From Acanthosepion pharaonis (lineage: Eukaryota > Mollusca > Cephalopoda > Sepiida > Sepiidae): a DNA stretch of 64,000 nucleotides. Positions 38,596 through 49,605 of this stretch are shown here, in pieces. The notes under the pieces are model-generated. The model saw only the letters and a list, made by a program, of their open reading frames with translations. It was not told where the DNA came from and did not search any database. A program made the translations under genes and the position numbers. Within the stretch, counting starts at the first letter, position 1. Every line of letters starts with the position of its first letter. The stretch is taken from assembly GCA_903632075.3 (NCBI GenBank), contig CAHIKZ030003328.1:39594-103593 (forward strand), read 5' to 3'.

Positions 38596-40674
38596 CTTAT
38601 AAGACACCAACATGCAGAGTCACCTGTCACTTTATTTTCTGATTGTATACACCAGCAAACATTTTGATGAAGAGGAGATCAGATGGTCGGATGAGCAAAT
38701 CAAAACTGAAAATGCCATAAACAAAGGAAATTATTCAATTAATATTCTATTATTAAAAAATCGAATTGCTGTATCAATATACATTCATCAAAATCAATAA
38801 ATGGAACAGATCAATAAATAGTTATATATGGTATCAGACTATTGATAAATGCAGGGCTAATACTCTTCAGTCAAACAAATTGCTAACAAAAATTGATTTC
38901 AATTCCTTCATCGATTTAGTTTTTGATTTTGGATTATTTTTATAATTATTTCAATTACATAACACAGTGTTTAATTAAATTCTAAATGTCAAATTTACCA
39001 TTTATTTTTCATCTTGTAATTTAAATATGAATGTAATGACTGCTATTTTTTCTGTGACTTTATTTATTTACAAAGTGTATTCCTTTTCCACAACTGTTCC
39101 TAAGTGATTCTGATAATGCTTTGCAATTGCAAAGACAAGTTTGTCAGATGAACGACTACTTATTTCTCTACATATTTAACTCTCCTGCTCAATTTTTTCC
39201 CCCCATTGGTGGCACTCACAGAAGATCAGACAGGAAGAGTCTGATGCCTTGCTGTATGATTGCTACAAATTCATGGGTATGAATTGGATGCTAAAAATAA
39301 ATGGTTATTATTCAGAGAAAAAAAGATAATTCCTTTTTAGTGATGAGTATATAGTCCAAAAGTATATTAATATGCATTCAAAATTTGACTAGCTGAGACA
39401 GCTTCTCTGTTGACCAATCAGAGAACAGAATTATGTAACTATCTTATACATGAATGTCCAGGTCTAACAACGTTATCAGCAAAGAAAATAGAATTAAAAA
39501 GTCAATTTGGTTTGGGTTTTTTTTTATGAGTCAAATGGCTTGTTTAATATCAAAATCTAAATATTAAAAATTCAAATCATGAAATAATATCATTCTTTTG
39601 AATTAATTATAAATTAAAGAGAATGATTTTATTTCATGGTTAAATTATAATTACGTATCTGCATTTTTTAAACAAATAACCTAACAAAATCAAATGAGAA
39701 ATAAAAACTTGTTTCTCTTTTCAATAAATGAAATTAATCATGCCAAATGTTTTTTTTTAATATAAAAAAAACTTTTTTGTCAATCTGTGCCATGTTTTAA
39801 ATTTTGCTCTATGACCAGGAGGATAAATTTTTATTAATTTTACTATAATTATGTATCTTTCATACTTTTTTATGAAAATATATTGTTTGTGACCTTATAT
39901 ATAAAGTACAGTGTATGTGTGTGTCCAAGCAACTCCTACTGGTCTGATTTCAATGATTCATATCTCATTCAAAAGCCCTAGAAAATTTAGGTGCAGGGAA
40001 CGATTTTCATTGAGCTCAGATTCTGGGCGCCAAATTATGCGAGGTTCAAAATATATATTAATATATTATACTAGCCATTATCATAGCTTTCACAGTTCAA
40101 GGGGAGTCACTTATATGCCTTTTGTATCCAAAATTGAAGTGCATATTTTATTATAAACTAGTTTAAAAGATGCTTGATAGGGCAGCATTTAAGCTAGCTC
40201 CTGTGGAGGACTCTTGGTTTGGCCATCAACATGCTAGCTAGGGAGGAGTAGATGTAATAGGCATTAATAAAGTACAGGAGAACTCAAAATTGATTACTGC
40301 ATTTAAGTATTGAATTAAAGTTTAAGCTTACCTTCAACAATAATTCTTCTGCTGCGATTTAACATAAAGATGATTTGATGAACGTAGAGCCTTACTTTCC
40401 ATACAAACAATTATTTTTATTAAATGAGTGACAGAACAGGGAACAATTTATAAGAAAATTAATATAGTGTAAAGATGGGAAAATAGAAATTAGAATTAGC
40501 TATACATTCAACATTTGAAGAGTTAGAGAAACATGATAGCTAATTAAGTAAAACCAATATTATGGAGTCTATATGAATAAATGCCAAATTCGCACTCAAT
40601 TCTCCCACAAATTTCGAGATTAAAAAGCCCCAGTTTTACTTTATAGTAATTTGGTATTTACTCGACATTGTCAC
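38596..40674. other. AT-rich stretch with no recognised gene
   Basis: No domain or tandem structure of note. Around 39,890-40,160, a TATATATAAAG..TGTGTGTGTGT start followed by a CpG-containing segment (GGGCGCCAAATTATGCGAGG) looks like another dispersed element, possibly related to the unit near 59,400; I cannot define its ends. Confidence 0.45.
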
Positions 40675-42345
40675 ATTGTGACACAAGGTCGGTTTAATGT
40701 GGGGAGCCCGAGTGCATACACCTTAACTAGGAACAAAAATTGCCCAAGTACCGGAAACCATCAGTTGCGCTGGCCTTGGTGCAAGAACCGATCCCACGGG
40801 CTTGGGTAACTGTTTCCCAGGGCTAGATATCTCTCAGTATAGTTTTCCTCAGTCACAACTGTCCTTCGATGGAGTCACATCTGAGAGCACACTGCCCAAA
40901 GGCAGAGGTACAACTGAGAGATGATAAATATGTGTACAATCTATTATTATTATTTTTTTTATTTTAGGTGGGGACCTGAGCACATACACCCAGTTAAAGA
41001 ACAAAAACTGCCTGAGTCGCCACAACTGTCGGTTGTGCTGGCCTCACTGCAAGCACTAATCCCTCACTCTAGTGCAATGAGTGCCACCCCTGAGCACACA
41101 CTGCCTAAAGACAGAGACACATTTGAGAGATTAGAAATAGGCTGTTACATCCTACTCAAGAGCAATTTGCATTTACCACACCACCATAACGTCAGGTTGC
41201 AATACAAGGTCGGTTTAATGTCAGGAGCCCGAGTGTGTACACCAGGGCTAGGAACAAAAATTGCCCGAGTTCCTGCAACTGTCGGTTACATTGGCCTCAG
41301 TGAGAGCACCGAACCATCAGTGAGAGGGCACAGCTTTGGACAGCTGTTCAACAGGGCTGGCACCTTTCAGTATAATTTTCCTCAGTTGTGACACTGTCCT
41401 TTGATGGAGCCGCTGCCCCTGAGTGCACTTTGCCCAAAGACACGCAACTGAAAGATTATAAATAGGATGTTACAAATTACTCAAGACCTATTTACACACT
41501 AAGTATTTACTCTGTCTAGCAACTAAGATGAGTTGAGACACAATGTCTGTTTTTAAGTTGGGGACACGAGCATGTACACACAGACCAGGAACAAAAATTG
41601 CCCGAATCCTCCCGACAACTGTCGGTGTGTGCTGGCCTCAGTACAAGCATTGATCACACTCTGGTGCAATGAGAGGGCGTGGTCTCAGGCAGCCGTTCCC
41701 CAAGTCTGGGCACCTCTCGGTATAATTTCCCCAGTTGTGACTGTCCTTTGAAGGAGTTGCCCCTGAGCACAATCTGCCCAAGGACAGAGACGCAACTGAG
41801 AGATGACAAATGCGTTACAAGAGAGCAATTTACACACTGTATTTACTTGACACCTAACTAAGGTTGTAACACAAGGTTAGTTCTTAACCGGGATCCCTGA
41901 GTGAAGACACTCGGGCCACTGGTCTTAGCTCATCAGAGCTGGTCTAAGCTGGTTAGAGCCAGTCCAAGCTAGTCATAGCTGTGATATTACCTGCGCAATG
42001 ACAGATCCCTGTGCCGGGTAAGTATTAGAATGTGCATACCACATGAGAGAGAGGAATTTACACATGGTACTTACTCTGTCTCCCCACTAAGATGAGTTGG
42101 GACACATGGTATTTTTTTAAGGTGCGGACACAAGAGCATACACCTGGGAAAGAAACAAAAATTACCCACAGCCCCCACAACCGTCGGTTGCACTGACCCC
42201 AGTGACAGCACCGATCCCTCTCTCTGATGCAATGAGAGGGCGCAGCCTCAGGTAGCTTTTTACCAGGGCTGGGCACCTCTCAGTTTAACGGAGTTCCCCC
42301 TGAGCACACTGACCAAAGACAGAGCTGCAACTGAAAGATTATAAA
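40675..42345. repeat. Degenerate tandem repeat of about 320 bp, five to six units
   Basis: Units start near 40,680, 40,968, 41,205, 41,550, 41,885 (partial) and 42,095. Shared words are ACAAGGTCGGTTTAATG, GAGC(A/C)..A.ACACC, AGGAACAAAAATTGCCC, ACTGTCGGTTG, GCTGGCCTCAGT, CAGGGCTGG.CACCTCTCAGTAT, CAACTGTCCTTTGATGGAGT and CCCAAAGACAGAG.CAACTGA. The sequence is GC-richer than its surroundings. The open frame at 40,921-41,391 (156 codons) is the longest in the window but crosses unit borders and has no domain, so I do not call it a gene. Confidence 0.85.
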
Positions 42346-42724
42346 TAAGGTGTTACAAATTTGCCAAAATCAATTCATACACTAAATCTCAATATCTGTA
42401 TAGTATCTTCTTCTAGGTAATATCAATCTTCAGCTTTAACCAATTTCCATATTGATTTTAAAAGAGTTTATATCATTAATTAACTGTAATTCATTACTGT
42501 TCTGATTTTCTTATCAAATATAGTTATGTTTATGGATATTGTCTTATATAGTGCAGAAAAGTGTTTGAAATTTGCATTTTACTTGGTCTTCAACAAGTTA
42601 GAATCTATTTGTAAAACTTTCCTTAACAAGACAATTTATGAATTAAATGTTAATTTAAAATTTTTGTTTCAAAGATTTCAAGTAATGAATATATCTTACT
42701 TTTTTGCAAATTGATAGCAAGCAT
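42346..42724. other. AT-rich stretch, nothing recognised
   Basis: Low-complexity AT-rich DNA without tandem or coding structure that I can support. Confidence 0.55.
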
Positions 42725-42850
42725 GCAACACCTAGTTTTAATATAAAAATGTATCATTGGAAATTTTACTATAAAAATGTATTGTTGGTACTTTTACTAT
42801 CAAAAAAATGTATTGCAGGTAATTTTACTTTAAAAATGTATTTTTATACT
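42725..42850. repeat. Minisatellite, about 36-38 bp unit, 3-4 copies
   Basis: The word AAAAATGTAT(C/T)(A/G)TTG with GG.A.TTTTACTAT repeats three times, then degrades in a fourth partial copy ending AAAAATGTATTTTTATAC. Confidence 0.85.
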
Positions 42851-43189
42851 ATCCTAAGGTTTTGATTTTTGTTTGGGAGTTCACTATTTGTCCATAGTTG
42901 GGTCCCTAACAGGTGCTACTACCCGAGATAAGGCTGGACCTACGAACAACAGAAATTATGAAGTGGTTAGATGCTCCACAAAACCTCCAATCTCCTGATC
43001 AGAGGTCTTGCTGTCAGATGTTGTTGATAGTTATTCACAAGACTATAGAACATCAAGTTAAAATTCAAGTCCAACCTCTTGCATTCACTTCATTCTCAGC
43101 TAGGATTAAATTTTACATAGAAGTATAGATCTTTTTAATCTGGATTGGCAGCCACTCTTGGTAACAGATGTCATACTCTACTTCAAATT
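42851..43189. other. Unrecognised stretch
   Basis: A 71-codon open frame at 42,913-43,128 has no recognisable domain. Nothing else is supportable here. Confidence 0.45.
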
Positions 43190-44745
43190 AGATCTCTTTC
43201 TGATTCACTCCACATGTTGCCTCAATGCAAATGTTAAGAAAGCAAAAATAAAAATGAAGCTCTCTGCACAGAGGCTCTGAGTATCATATCCACCTCACGA
43301 AACAAATCCTCTCACAAAAAAAAAAATAAAAGGAGCCAATCATGAATGTTACCACCAGAGCAAAATCATGAAAACAAAACAATGAGTCATGATCCACACA
43401 CAGCTGCTTTTAAGAATGCTGCTCACAAACTGTAGACAGTTGTGGTGAATGGGAAAGTCAGCAACACTTTGGTCAATGGACCTGACAAATACATCAACTC
43501 CAGGCCCTAGTGACTCTTCCTTCCGTCCAAGTATCTTCCCTTGCCCACAAAGAGACATTCCACTCATACCCTCTGTATTGTCAATGCAAATAATTTTATC
43601 TTAACAACCAGTCTTCTTTTCTTTTTTTCACCTTACCAGCAGTAAACTGTTGTTTTGTTTGTGCTAATATGCCCATCTTTATAACAAGAACAACTCTGAA
43701 CTCAAAACCATGTAGAAGGGAATAGAAAACTACTCCAATATCTTTCACAACAACAGTCATGGTGATTCACAATTTGCAGATATTAAAGACAAAACAATTT
43801 TTTTTATTAATCATTTCACACCAAACAAGGCAATAAAACCACTAAGACACTGAGGTAACCGAGTTTGAAATATGAGAAAAAAATATTAAGAATAGAGAAC
43901 AAGCAGTATTTAACGATTGACATTGCATTTAAATATTTGAAGATCAAGGTTAAGTGGAAAGCAAGAAGCCTGAAGGAATTTCCACAAGTGAGAAGCATGA
44001 GAGAAAAAGTGTTCAGGAGAGATAGCAAAAAGACAAAATTTACTAAGAGCAACAAAGGATAGGAAATTGTGGAGAGTCATAATCACCTCTGTCATGAAGG
44101 GACACAGCATGAAAAAGAAGCATCAGCAAGTTTTATAAATAAAAATTGCATGGACTTTAAATAAATGTACACTTTTTTTGCAGTAATAAATTTAATTCAT
44201 TGTCCCTTCACCCATATCGTATAGATTAAAATCTTTCATTTGTTTTCTCTCATGCTTCATAAAATATATAAAAGATTATATAAAAATAAAAATTAAATAA
44301 TGATAATAATGCTACCTATTGACATACGTAAAATTCCTGACCCAACATTTTGACTTTCCACTGTCATGTGGCTTTCCTCATTCTTTTTTTTTTACAAATA
44401 TTTTTATGGCAATTGTTCCACTGAGTTATTTTCCTTATTACTGAAATTGCATGAATTTAAGATTGGCAAATAGTTATCACCATTTTACTAGCTAGATGAA
44501 ACAGTCAATTCTAAGTTTCTTTTCTTGCATGTCTTAACTGTGGAATTCCATGTGTAGACAGAGTGTCAAAGGACAAAGGGTCAAAAAAGACAATGTTGAA
44601 TACACTAATCATAGAATGGACAAAGTGGGAAAGTGACTGAAGCCAGGTCAGAAGCAGTAACATTACAAATTCTTAACATTTTGTCAAGAATCTCTAAATA
44701 CGTAGCAGAAGCACCAAATCAGATGTGGTAGAAATATTCAATTCA
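43190..44745 (+). repeat. Dispersed composite repeat R4, copy 1
   Basis: Three segments occur in this order and recur in the same order at 56,200-57,135. The first is at 43,190-43,800 (TTTCTGATTCACT.CACATG, TTAAGAAAGCAAAA, TGCACAGAGGCTCTGAGTAT). The second is at 43,865-44,020 (ATGAGAAAAAAATATTAAG, GAGAGAAAAAGTGTT). The third is at 44,590-44,745 (AAAGTG.CTGAAGCCAGGTCA, GCAGAAGCACCA). The first segment also occurs at 52,130-53,045. Copy 1 additionally contains a LINE tail motif (LLRATKDRKLWRVIITSVMK) at 44,039-44,105 and an R3-like segment at 44,330-44,560, so it is a mosaic. Confidence 0.7.
44030..44115 (+). pseudogene. LINE C-terminal tail fragment
   Basis: Translation gives LLRATKDRKLWRVIITSVMK, nearly the same as LLRAMKDRKLWRAMIAYI at 37,603-37,656. 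It is a short 3' scrap of the same non-LTR retrotransposon class. Confidence 0.7.
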
Positions 44746-46082
44746 TGGAAAAATGGCAGGCTTACTATTAACAATAATATTTATCTCAATGTTTTTGGGA
44801 TAAATGAATAAGACATCATTGATATGTCTGAGATAAAATGAGTTCTTAGGAACAACTTATTGAAATGGGCCTAATTTTTTAAATTCTAGAAATAAGCATG
44901 CTGAAAGAAGACTAAGATAGGCAATTTAATTTATTTTTTTAATCTCTTGTTGAATTTAAAACTACTAAGATCCATATATAATTCATATGTACTGATAATT
45001 TGTTAATTTATTCAAAAATATGTAAACAAATTGAGTATAAATTTAGCTCTACCTTTGCCCACTGATTTCATTCTCCTTTCAATCAAACAAGAATCAATTA
45101 TGACACTTGGCAGAATTTGATTTATTTCAGGTAATTTCCTGTTAATGAGCAACATCTGTCAAGGTAAAATGACAGGTCTGAACATGATCCTTGTGAAAGA
45201 AGGATTTACTATTTCAGCTGGAGCCTGTTTTTTTTTTTTTTTCTTGCTGAATTTTAAATGGATAATTAAAGACATTCTACTCAAAACTACAAAGATTCTG
45301 AGTAACATAAGCGATACTATTCATCAAAATATTCTGTTCATGATGAAAATAGGGATATTTATATGTCCATTGATTATTTACAAAATGTTTTTTTTTATTA
45401 AAAGATCACTCAATAAAAGGCCCAAGAGCCACACAAGGAAGAGTGTTTATCTATGGGATATATAGGAGAGGTATGTAGCAGTATATGTATATAATTATAT
45501 ATTTGCAATTGGGTATATATAAGTACATTTCTTTAAATCTATTTTTTGTATTTAATGTATTATATATATTTTGTTGTAACCTAGGAAGGGTTACTGAATA
45601 AGGAATAAACAAAATGGAGGATGGAAATGAAATGCTAATCTTTATAAAATTAACAAAATGCAATACAAGCATTTAACTAAAAGAAACTGCCAATGGACCT
45701 GATGTCTGATCTGATCTGTAATGCAACATTTAGACTTCAGAAGGCATCTTTCATTATCCCAAATTACTTTTGTATTTCAGCGTGCATACGGTCTGCTTGC
45801 TAATGATGAAATGTTACTAGCTTAGTTTTGGACAATTCTAAGCAGCAGAAGGATTCTCTCTCTTCCTTCTAACTTACATTTGCCCAGTGAACCAAATATA
45901 AGCTGGTTAAAATTTCTCTTTCTTATTCTTCTGATGTGATGTTTGCAACTAACTTCTGACATCGAGAGAGTCTATGCTACTTCAACTTCTGCAGATTGTA
46001 ATTAATTTCTACTGGATTTTATGTTGCTCTTGCAATTTTTTTTTTCTGATTGGGCGTTTTATGAATATGGCCCTGGACTGAA
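44746..46082. other. AT-rich stretch with no recognised gene
   Basis: An open frame at 45,145-45,465 (106 codons) carries a homopolymer-encoded Phe run and no domain; I consider it spurious. A TA-rich patch lies at about 45,480-45,570. Confidence 0.5.
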
Positions 46083-46320
46083 GGTAGCCTCCAGGAAAAT
46101 AACTCACTGTGTTTTCTGTGCTTAACATTTTCTTTTGACATGAATTGGAAATATAATAATAAATTAATAAATGGCTTATCAAAACTGAAACAGCTCTCTT
46201 TTTATCTTAGATAATTTTTTTTATGCTATCCATCATCATCACTAATGCTAACCTCCAGGAAAATAACTCACAGTGCTTTCTGTTGATAACATTTTGTGCT
46301 GACATGAAGTGAAAAGCTTG
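46083..46320. repeat. 165-bp spaced direct repeat
   Basis: CCTCCAGGAAAATAACTCAC, TTTCTGTG or TTTCTGTT, and AACATTTT....GACATGAA occur at about 46,088-46,146 and again at about 46,253-46,310, about 60 bases per copy. It may be two copies of a degenerate tandem unit. Confidence 0.75.
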
Positions 46321-46514
46321 TATTAAAGCAGTTGCTAAGTCTGCTGCTAGGAAAGTCAAGTCACTCTGCTTAGCTAGACAATTTTTCTCTCTAGAACTTG
46401 TCTTACCTATTTATAAGTCTAGCACTCATCTATGCATTGTATATTGTTGTCACATATGATCTGCTGCTATTGTTTCATATTTACAAATCCTTGATGAAAT
46501 CCAAATAAGAATCT

Positions 46515-46845
46515 GCAATATTATTGGTCTTGATCTGGCATCTCAGGTACAGTTACTTTCTAACTGACTTAATATTGCTTCCCTGTGCCTTTTCTATAAA
46601 CACTTTCATGGTTATTGTTCAGATAAACTTTTCTCTATGGTTCCTAGACTTTAAGCACAGTACGAAATTGGCAGCAAGATCTCTTCATTTTACAGTTGTA
46701 GATCCTAGTTGTAACCATAAGTCCTATACTAACAATTTTTTTTTCTCACACTTAATGCTTTTTTTTCTTTATCTCATGTTCTTTCACACTGAGTAACCTC
46801 TTAGTTACTTTATTGCTTTGCTTGGGGTGAAATGATTAAAAAAAA
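46515..46845 (+). repeat. Dispersed repeat R3, copy 2
   Basis: It matches 38,145-38,595 over TGATCTGGCATCTCAGGTAC, CTTTTCTATAAACACTTTCA, CTCTATGGTTCC and the terminal GTGAAATGATTAAAAAAAAA. The LINE reverse-transcriptase remnant starts immediately downstream. Confidence 0.6.
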
Positions 46846-47385
46846 AATGGAAATCCTATCAGGATTTATTATTGGTAGACAACATAAGATATGCAAATGA
46901 CATGGTGTTGAGAACAGACACACAAAGGAAACTACAGTAATTCCTTCAGAAATTAAAAAGAAAGCAAGAAGAAAGGACAAACCATCAATTATATCAAGAC
47001 AGAATGTACGGTTGTCAGAAAGCAGAACAGCTCTCAAGATTCAAACTATGAAGTAGAAATGGCAAAATGAATACAAAAATTTAAATAAATGGGAAATGTT
47101 CTAACAGAAGACAGAAAATCTGCCATCTAAGTTTGAAAGAACATAGGAAAAGCAAAAAAAAAATACCTTCTAAATGCTTAGTATTAAGAAACAAGAAAAT
47201 GTCTTTAGAAACTAAGAATACAGAACTGTTATGTAATATCAGTCCTCCTATATGGCAGTGAACACTGGACAATCTCTTCACAGATGAAGAAGAGACTTGA
47301 AGCAACAGAAATGTAGTTCTAAAGGATGCTGAGAGTAAGATGGACAAAACATGTGAGTAATGAGGAAGTTGTAAGAAAAATGGTA
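46846..47385 (+). pseudogene. LINE reverse transcriptase remnant with YAND box
   Basis: The frame at 46,881 reads NIRYANDMVLRTDT, the position of the catalytic YADD box of non-LTR reverse transcriptases, with the first Asp codon changed to Asn (AAT at 46,896). It is followed, with frame changes, by QKLKRKQEE, MGNVLTEDRKSAI and, at about 47,238-47,382, VLLYGSEHWTISSQMKKRL, EATEM*F*RMLR, TKHVSNEEVVRKM. This is the palm-to-C-terminal part of the same broad LINE class as at 37,320. The N-terminal endonuclease and fingers are missing. Stops replace residues right after EATEM. The copy cannot be active. Confidence 0.85.
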
Positions 47386-47462
47386 ACAAAATGTTGGTTG
47401 GATGCAGTGAATTGAACCAAAAAGCTATAAAAATTCAATACCTGGCTATGACAATGGTGAAC

Positions 47463-47765
47463 AATAAACATGGAGAGATGAGTTAAAGGAGATAACTGAG
47501 ACATTCAGAAGAGGCATGGCACATCTAACTCGAACAATCTACCCCACTGGATGAAATAAAGGGTTCATTTTTGAAATTTCAATCACCTGAAGAAGGCTGG
47601 AGTGTACAGTGGTCGAAACATTGTGAACATGACAATAAAGATAAGGACAACAGTCCGATCAAAGTAAATAATGTAAATAAACTGCCTCTTAACATAACCC
47701 TCTACCTCAAGTGGCTTCTAGGCCTTGTACGGGGTGAACCTTATTGTAAAAAAAAAAAAAAAAAA
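47463..47765 (+). mobile_element. PLE terminal segment T1 with hammerhead-like core and A-tail
   Basis: It matches both arms of the palindrome at 48,388-48,843: GGAGATAACTGA, GGCA..(T)GG.AC..AAC, CAATCTACCCCA, TGAAATAAAGGGTTCA and CACCTGAAGAAGGC. The core words CTGAAGA (47,587-47,593) and CGAAAC (47,614-47,619) flank a short stem-like segment, and ATTGT....ACAAT follows as a second possible stem. The segment ends in about 18 As (47,748-47,765), suggesting insertion as an RNA copy. Assignment to a PLE is by association with the PLE coding parts near 57.3 kb. Confidence 0.6.
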
Positions 47766-48387
47766 CCAACTGGTCAGGAGTATTGTGAACTTATTTTGTT
47801 TTATAATATCTATGTCCAACAAGTGAAGTAAGTTTTTTAAATGTCAATAAGTATAGCTTTGGCATCGCTCTATTTCTGAGACACATTTATACAGTTTTTG
47901 CCATTATTACTGCTACTTCCTTTTCTCTCTAGGTTCAAATTCAGGCAGGCAGCAGCAATGTTTCTTTACTAATAATGATCACAAGGAAAACACAAAAATA
48001 TAGCCATCTACATATCTCCAAAAATTCAGTATACCTAAGATTTAAATGTATTTTTCATAAAATGAAAAATCCTTTTTGAAGCTTTTCCCCAGCTTCAATT
48101 GAAAGCTAAAGAACAAAATTTTCTAATTCCAGAAAATACTGTTGTTTATTTCAAATAGAAATTATGATTTTTAGCTGATAAAAAAAAAAAAAAAAAAAAA
48201 CCCATTTTTAATTTTCTTAGAGAAATATATAAAAAAATTTAATTTTCGGCTTTAAGAATCCTGCAAAAGTAAGATACACATATCTGAAATGTTACTTTCA
48301 TAAAATTAGCAAATTTAAAGTTAAATTAATCTGTTCTGAAACAAATATTACTTATCTGTTTATATTTGTGATGAGGTGTTATGTATA
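47766..48387. other. AT-rich stretch, nothing recognised
   Basis: It contains a run of about 20 As near 48,181-48,200. No coding or tandem structure is supportable. Confidence 0.5.
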
Positions 48388-48843
48388 CTATTTACATTAT
48401 TCAGACTACTATTTTCCTCTTTGTTGCCATATCTATTGTAACGTTTCAACCATTGTACGCTCCAGCCTTCTTCAGGTGATTGGAATGTCAAACTGAACCC
48501 TTTATTACACTCACTAGGGTAGACTGTTCTAGTTCCACGTGCCATGTTTAATGGATGTCAGTTATCAGTTATCTCCTGTCAATTCCCTCTCCAAGTTCTC
48601 CACTGCCTTAACCGGGTATCGAACTCAGAGAACTTGGAGAGGGGAATTAACAGGAGATAACTGATAACTGACATCCATTAAACATGGCATGTGGAACTAG
48701 AACAATCTACCCCAGTGAGTGAAATAAAGGGTTCAGTTCAACATTCCAACCACCTGAAGAAGGCCAGACCATCTAATGACCGAAATGTTGCAATAAATAT
48801 TGCAACAAAAGAGGAGGACAATAGTCCAAATAATGTAAATAGT
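48388..48843. mobile_element. Inverted pair of PLE terminal segments (palindrome)
   Basis: The left arm 48,388-48,600 is the near-perfect reverse complement of the right arm 48,628-48,843, about 213-216 bp each, with a 27-bp spacer. Both arms carry the T1 words (CCTGAAGAAGGC, GGGTTCAGTT, CATTAAACATGGCA, AGTTATCAGTTATCTCC inverted). In the right arm the possible third stem is perfect: TGTTGCAAT pairs with ATTGCAACA. The spacer contains, on the minus strand, GAGTTCGATACCCGG, similar to a tRNA B box. Arrangement: two element ends facing each other. Confidence 0.8.
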
Positions 48844-49040
48844 AAATATTACTTATAGCATAAAATTTTCCAGACAAGCATTTCTTGATTACAAGATCCT
48901 GTTATTCTTCTGTCTTCATTGATAATTGATAATTTGATGGCTGAACGTGTTGACGCATTTAGTATGGTGGACCAGAATTGACAAATTTACGAATTCTAAA
49001 TAAGAATTCATTATTTTTGTTTCTTATACTAATTTAAAAT
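48844..49040. other. Unrecognised AT-rich stretch
   Basis: Nothing supportable beyond AT richness. Confidence 0.5.
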
Positions 49041-49400
49041 ACTGTAAAAAATTTCTTACATTATTGAGTTAACTCTATAATGATATTGCATTATTTAATA
49101 GCTAAGATAATGATAAATAATTTTATTAATTATTATATGATCAGTTATTACACTTTTAATTTAATAACTGAAATGATTAATAATTTTATTATTATATTAT
49201 TTCACTCAATTATTAAATGTTTAAATTGATAAATGAGAATTTTATCTCAATTTTTAATTTAATAACTGAGAGTAGGATAAATATCTCACGCTCAATTTTT
49301 AAATTGATAACTGACATAATAATTTTAATTATATTATTTAAGTTATCAAATTAAAAATTAAATTATTATCTCACTCTTAACTTAGAGCAAATTATCAACT
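49041..49400. repeat. Very AT-rich degenerate tandem repeat
   Basis: Variants of TTTAATTTAATAACTGA, TTTAAATTGATAA(C/A)TGA and ATTATTTCACTCAATTATTA recur about every 50-70 bases, some inverted. Units are too diverged to define a consensus by eye. Confidence 0.65.
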
Positions 49401-49523
49401 GAAGCCATTATTTAATCTATGAAGATAGACTCTTTTTTTTGTTCTACTGACCATGTCTACAGATATCTCATCTTGTTAATATTATTAGTACTGCTCAATT
49501 GCTTGCATTAAATCCAAATACAT

Positions 49524-49605
49524 AATGCCTGGCCTGGGATTGAACTCACAATTACTGTATCACAAAATTTACAAACCAACTATTTAATCCACTGGACCGT
49601 AATCC
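49524..49605 (-). repeat. tRNA-derived SINE head (minus strand)
   Basis: On the minus strand GGTCCAGTGGATTAAATAG resembles an A box region and GAGTTCAATCCCAGG, about 40 bases downstream, resembles a B box. The arms do not pair well enough for a working tRNA. A tRNA-derived SINE fragment is the best reading. Confidence 0.6.

Noticed and set aside
40921..41391. 156-codon open frame, the longest in the window
   Set aside because: It runs across borders of the 320-bp tandem repeat, has no recognisable domain, and equivalent frames in sister units are interrupted.
45145..45465. 106-codon open frame
   Set aside because: It depends on a T-run read as polyphenylalanine and has no recognisable domain.
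47571..47640. Active hammerhead ribozyme
   Set aside because: Core words resemble a hammerhead but the cleavage trinucleotide is missing in every copy seen; it is kept only as a hammerhead-like relic.
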